From assembly GCA_038239345.1 (NCBI GenBank), contig JBBSEX010000082.1, positions 1 to 9,331 on the forward strand: DNA of 9,331 nt. The letters run 5' to 3'. Below, piece after piece: positions 6,535 to 9,331 of this stretch. Source of the DNA: JBBSEX01 sp038239345 (GTDB lineage: Bacteria; Acidobacteriota; Terriglobia; Bryobacterales; Bryobacteraceae). The notes beneath the pieces were generated by a model. It saw only the letters and a program-made list of their open reading frames with translations, made no database searches and was not told the DNA's origin. Positions within the stretch are counted from its first letter, which is position 1. Each line of letters begins with the position of its first letter. A program made the translations under genes and the position numbers.

Positions 6535-8641
6535 CGCCGCTGCTCTCGCTCTGCTGGTGTGTGGCGCGATATGGGGTCAGCCGCGCATCTACCAAGTTCT
6601 GGATATTGAGGCGGTACGCTCAGAAGGCGATCCCGGCAAATGGGTGCACCACGTTTCCATAAGCTCGCCGCCTGAAATCACGTGCGACATACTTATCGCC
6701 GGCGCGGGTGTGGGCGGTTTCGCAGCCGCCCTCCTTGCCGCCGACCGGGGCAATTCAGTATGCCTCACCGATGAAACTCGTTGGATTGGTGGACAGCTTA
6801 CTTCCGGAGGTGTGTCCGCCCTCGACGAGCACCGTTTCATGGAACTTGCGGGGGGAACGCGCAGCTACTACCAAATGCGCCGCGGAATCCGTGAGTACTA
6901 TCGGCGGCACTTTACTCTTTCGCCCGGCATTGCTCAATTGGCCGACTTCAATCCGGGATCCTGTTATGTCTCCCCGCTATGCTTCGAGCCGAAGGCTGGC
7001 CTCGCCGTCCTCCGGGCGATGCTGGAATCCCGGCGGAAGCATATCCGGACGTTCCTTAGGACCCGCTTAATCGAGTTGCAGACGCATGGAAGCACCGTCG
7101 ACTCCGCCCTGGCCTACCGGTTCGATAGTCGCGACGCGATCCTGTTCCGCCCCAAGTTCGTACTCGACGCGACTGAGAGCGGCGACCTTCTTCCGCTTGC
7201 GCGCGTTCCTTATGTCATCGGATCCGAATCGAAAGACGACACCAATGAGCCCGACGCCGGCCCTTCGCCGAACCCTGGTTGCGTTCAGAGTTTCACGTAC
7301 CCGTTCGCCCTTGAATGGCGGCCAGGCGAGGAGCATCGCGCACCCAAGCCCGTCGATTACGAAATGTATCTGAGGAGACAAGGCTTCAGCTTGCTGGTGA
7401 ATTACCCGGAGGCCCAGGGATTCGTGGGCAACGTGCAGTACACCATGTTCGGTGAAGATCCGCCTATTCCGAACAACCAGTCTCCGCGATCTTTTTTCGC
7501 TTGGAGGCGCCTGCTTGCACGCAAGAACTTCAGCGGGCCGAACGCCCCGCATGATGTCGCGCTCATCAATTGGCCGCGACAGGATTATGCAGCCGAATCC
7601 ATTCTCGATCGCGAGCCGCTGGAAACCGCTCGCATCCTGCAGCGTGCTAAAGCTGTCTCGCTGGCATTTTTATACTGGTTGCAAAACGATGTCCACCGTG
7701 ACGATGGCAAAGGGAGCGGATATCCGGAATTGATGCTACGGAAAGATGTCATGGGTACCGAGGACGGCCTGTCTATGGCTCCGTATATTCGGGAGTCCCG
7801 CAGACTGCGCGCCCGCGGCCGCGTCGTGGAACAGGATATCGGTGCCGAATTTCAGAGCGGATCCCGCGCCGGCTGGTTTGACGATTCCGTTGGCACCGGA
7901 TTCTATATGGTCGATATTCATCCTTGTGGAGCTGGTGAGCGAGGCCGTATGATGATGCCCAGGCCATTCCAGATTCCGATGTCAGCGCTGATCCCGCGCG
8001 GGGGGCTGACGAATTTCCTGGCCGCGGGAAAAAACATTGGGGTCACGCACATTACGAACGGCGCATTTCGGCTGCACCCTGTCGAGTGGAATATTGGCGA
8101 GGCTGCGGCGATGATCGCGTCCCTAGCCATACGGAACGGCGCATGGCCGGCGGCGCTCGAAGTCCAACGCGAACTCATCGCTGCCGGCGTACCACTGGTA
8201 TGGTTTGACGACCTGTCTTCCGGCAATGCGAACTTCGCCGCTGTGCAGCTCACCGCAATCAATAAAGCGTACCCGTTGGACACCCACAACCTGCATGCAT
8301 CGCTCGACTCACCCGTGACACGCGCCGAGGCCGCTCAGGCGCTAGCCGCGGTGTTCGGTAAAACGGAATCGAGGCCATCGGCCGCTCTCGACATTGGAAA
8401 GACCAATCTACAGGCGGCAGCCATAGCTGTCGCCCTGGACCAGGGCTGGATGTCGAACGATCATCGCAATTGGTTCCATCCCGACCTCCCATTCTATTGG
8501 ACCGACTGGCGGGAGCAACGCTTTCCGCACGCACTGCGCCCGTTCAAGACACGCCATCTCGGCCCCGTAACGCGCCGTGAGTTCGCGCAACGGTTGATGC
8601 ACACCTGGGAGTCCAATATACGAACCCGCGCCGTGCGTTGA
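6527..8641 (+). CDS. Secreted FAD-dependent oxidoreductase, FAD_oxidored type, with C-terminal extension
   Basis: About 704 residues. After a short signal (MRSAAALALLVCGAIWGQ) the FAD-binding Rossmann motif appears: CDILIAGAGVGGFAAALLAA (53-72) with G59, G61 and G64, the acidic strand end CLTDE (79-83) and WIGGQLTSGGVSALDE (87-102). The C-terminal FAD closure is PRGGLTNFLAAGKNIGVTH and HPVEWNIGEAAA near residues 490-525. This matches secreted PF12831-type oxidoreductases of Acidobacteria and Planctomycetes; the substrate is not known, though sugars or sugar-derived compounds are plausible. Beyond about residue 530 an extra region has two similar segments, PVTRAEAAQALAAVFG (about 595) and GPVTRREFAQRLMHTWE (about 680), which resemble the helical part of S-layer homology repeats. 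The start is uncertain: no ATG is available. GTG 6527 (8-base overlap with paralogue B) gives a good signal peptide, and TTG 6512 gives a slightly longer one (MRSLIVR...). TTG 6461 would add unlikely residues. Confidence 0.85.
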   Translation: MRSAAALALLVCGAIWGQPRIYQVLDIEAVRSEGDPGKWVHHVSISSPPEITCDILIAGAGVGGFAAALLAADRGNSVCLTDETRWIGGQLTSGGVSALDEHRFMELAGGTRSYYQMRRGIREYYRRHFTLSPGIAQLADFNPGSCYVSPLCFEPKAGLAVLRAMLESRRKHIRTFLRTRLIELQTHGSTVDSALAYRFDSRDAILFRPKFVLDATESGDLLPLARVPYVIGSESKDDTNEPDAGPSPNPGCVQSFTYPFALEWRPGEEHRAPKPVDYEMYLRRQGFSLLVNYPEAQGFVGNVQYTMFGEDPPIPNNQSPRSFFAWRRLLARKNFSGPNAPHDVALINWPRQDYAAESILDREPLETARILQRAKAVSLAFLYWLQNDVHRDDGKGSGYPELMLRKDVMGTEDGLSMAPYIRESRRLRARGRVVEQDIGAEFQSGSRAGWFDDSVGTGFYMVDIHPCGAGERGRMMMPRPFQIPMSALIPRGGLTNFLAAGKNIGVTHITNGAFRLHPVEWNIGEAAAMIASLAIRNGAWPAALEVQRELIAAGVPLVWFDDLSSGNANFAAVQLTAINKAYPLDTHNLHASLDSPVTRAEAAQALAAVFGKTESRPSAALDIGKTNLQAAAIAVALDQGWMSNDHRNWFHPDLPFYWTDWREQRFPHALRPFKTRHLGPVTRREFAQRLMHTWESNIRTRAVR

Positions 8642-8686
8642 CCAATCGGAACGGGGGCGAACCGCGGAGCACGAACTAACTGGGTT

Positions 8687-8700
8687 GGAAGTGTTGCAAA
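8687..8700. repeat. IS6-type terminal inverted repeat
   Basis: GGAAGTGTTGCAAA matches 12 of 14 positions of the IS26 end (GGCACTGTTGCAAA), including the whole TGTTGCAAA core. It sits 40 bases outside the transposase stop, as expected for the 3' end of such an element. Confidence 0.8.
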
Positions 8701-8740
8701 CCCGAAACGGGAGCACGGTAAGGCCGTCGCTCGATCCGAG

Positions 8741-9211
8741 TTAGGCAGCAGCGCCGAGTTCAAGCAGGCCTTCGATGAACGCGACCTGCCCGACGATGTC
8801 GCCCTTTGCCAACCACCTGACCTGGCCTTTGCGGATCATGTTCACGGTCTCGATCCCCTGAATAGTTCGTGCCGCCGAGGCAAAGGAGCGGAAGCCTTGA
8901 CAAGCCCTTACGCGCCGTTTGATTGCGCGGTGGTCCTGCTCCACGACATTATTCAAGTAGCGTACAGGCCTACAGCGGCACCGTCGTCCAAGTTCTCCGG
9001 CGCGCTTGAGTTCTCCAATGACCTTGGGATAGGACGGGTTCCCATCCACGTTGATCACCCGTGGGCGCGGGTGGCCAACATCGCGCAATGCCTTCTGGAA
9101 AAAGCGTTTCGCAGCGGGTGCATCCCGGCTAGCCGACAGCAGAAAGTCAATCGTGGCGCCGGTGGAATCCACCGCTCGATATAAATAGGTCCACTTACCG
9201 GCGACGCGTAG
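8741..9211 (-). pseudogene. IS6-family transposase, N-terminally truncated
   Basis: The C-terminal 157 residues of an IS6/IS26-type DDE transposase, read on the minus strand to a TAA at 8743-8741. Hallmarks in order: VAGKWTYLYRAVDSTGATID, RVINVDGNPSYP (second catalytic aspartate near 9046), CRCRPVRYLNNVVEQDHRAIKRR (catalytic glutamate near 8941), GFRSFASAARTIQGIE and MIRKGQVRW. Full proteins are about 230-240 residues. Family members carry the first catalytic aspartate in a WRVDET-Y-RV segment just before AGKWTYLYRAVD. Here only RV remains, preceded by unrelated residues (SHARRERGQL). The frame stays open to an ATG at 9289, but the extra residues do not belong to the family, so the product could not transpose. 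Confidence 0.85.
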
Positions 9212-9331
9212 TTGGCCGCGCTCGCGCCGGGCGTGACTCCACTCGCCAGCTTTGGAGCCGGGATCGTGGGTGCCCGCGGCGCGGCCCAAACGGCCGGGGC
9301 CAACAATTTCCTGGCGAACGGGGGCATGACG
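9212..9331 (+). other. Unassigned sequence joined to the IS fragment; open on the plus strand
   Basis: From the point where transposase similarity stops, the plus strand is open for 40 codons to the window end, beginning directly after a TAG at 9209-9211. The translation is alanine- and glycine-rich (for example FGAGIVGARGAAQTAGANNF) and protein-like, but I do not recognise it. High local GC also keeps minus-strand frames open, so coding is not established. Confidence 0.25.

Larger units (their letters stand above)
8687..9211 (-). mobile_element. IS6-family insertion sequence, 3' part only
   Basis: The element starts at a terminal inverted repeat (8687-8700) 45 bases past the oxidoreductase and contains the C-terminal part of an IS6/IS26-type transposase on the minus strand. 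Transposase similarity ends abruptly at about 9211, and no second inverted repeat is visible, so the element is truncated. IS6 elements leave 8-base target duplications, but with one end missing this cannot be tested. Insertion just beyond the operon's last stop codon spared the operon. Confidence 0.8.

Noticed and set aside
8701..8711. CCCG-AAA-CGGG hairpin next to the IS end, considered as a terminator
   Set aside because: The stem is only 4 bp and no T run follows; it lies inside the IS, not directly after the operon.

Overview
The window most resembles a chromosomal segment from an acidobacterium of the Solibacter/Bryobacter type. Three things suggest this: an Oar-like TonB-dependent receptor with an N-terminal carboxypeptidase-regulatory domain, paired secreted proteins starting with an LRRSF twin-arginine-like motif, and a secreted FAD-dependent oxidoreductase of the FAD_oxidored type. 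GC content looks moderately high by eye. The assignment is inference from gene style only; no rRNA or marker gene is present.

Layout. Positions 1-114 are the last 37 codons of a serine recombinase (resolvase/invertase). A 109-base gap with a 7-bp inverted repeat and a perfect 12-bp palindrome leads to an HU-family DNA-binding protein (224-523). A small basic coiled-coil-like protein follows on the opposite strand (574-954), converging on the HU gene. Positions 955-1284 hold no recognisable gene but carry a candidate promoter for what follows.

Positions 1285-8641 form one tightly packed four-gene unit: a secreted protein of unnamed function (paralogue A), a TonB-dependent receptor, a second copy of the unnamed protein (paralogue B), and a secreted FAD-dependent oxidoreductase. 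Gaps are 14 and 12 bases, and the last pair overlaps by about 8. Both paralogues look like Gfo/Idh/MocA-type folds that have lost the dinucleotide-binding glycine loop. A reasonable reading is uptake of a substrate by the receptor and its oxidative processing outside the cytoplasm by the other three. The substrate cannot be read from the sequence.

The receptor gene is broken as written: an in-frame TAG at 3384-3386 sits where roughly 130-200 residues of family sequence seem to be missing, and a frameshift follows near 3765-3785 in a CTC-rich stretch. Its neighbours are intact.

At 8687 an IS6-family insertion sequence begins with a recognisable terminal inverted repeat, 45 bases past the oxidoreductase. 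Its transposase (minus strand) is cut off at about 9211, just before the first catalytic aspartate, and is joined to unrelated sequence that stays open on the plus strand to the window end. Recombinase remnant, IS fragment and broken receptor together mark both flanks as prone to rearrangement.
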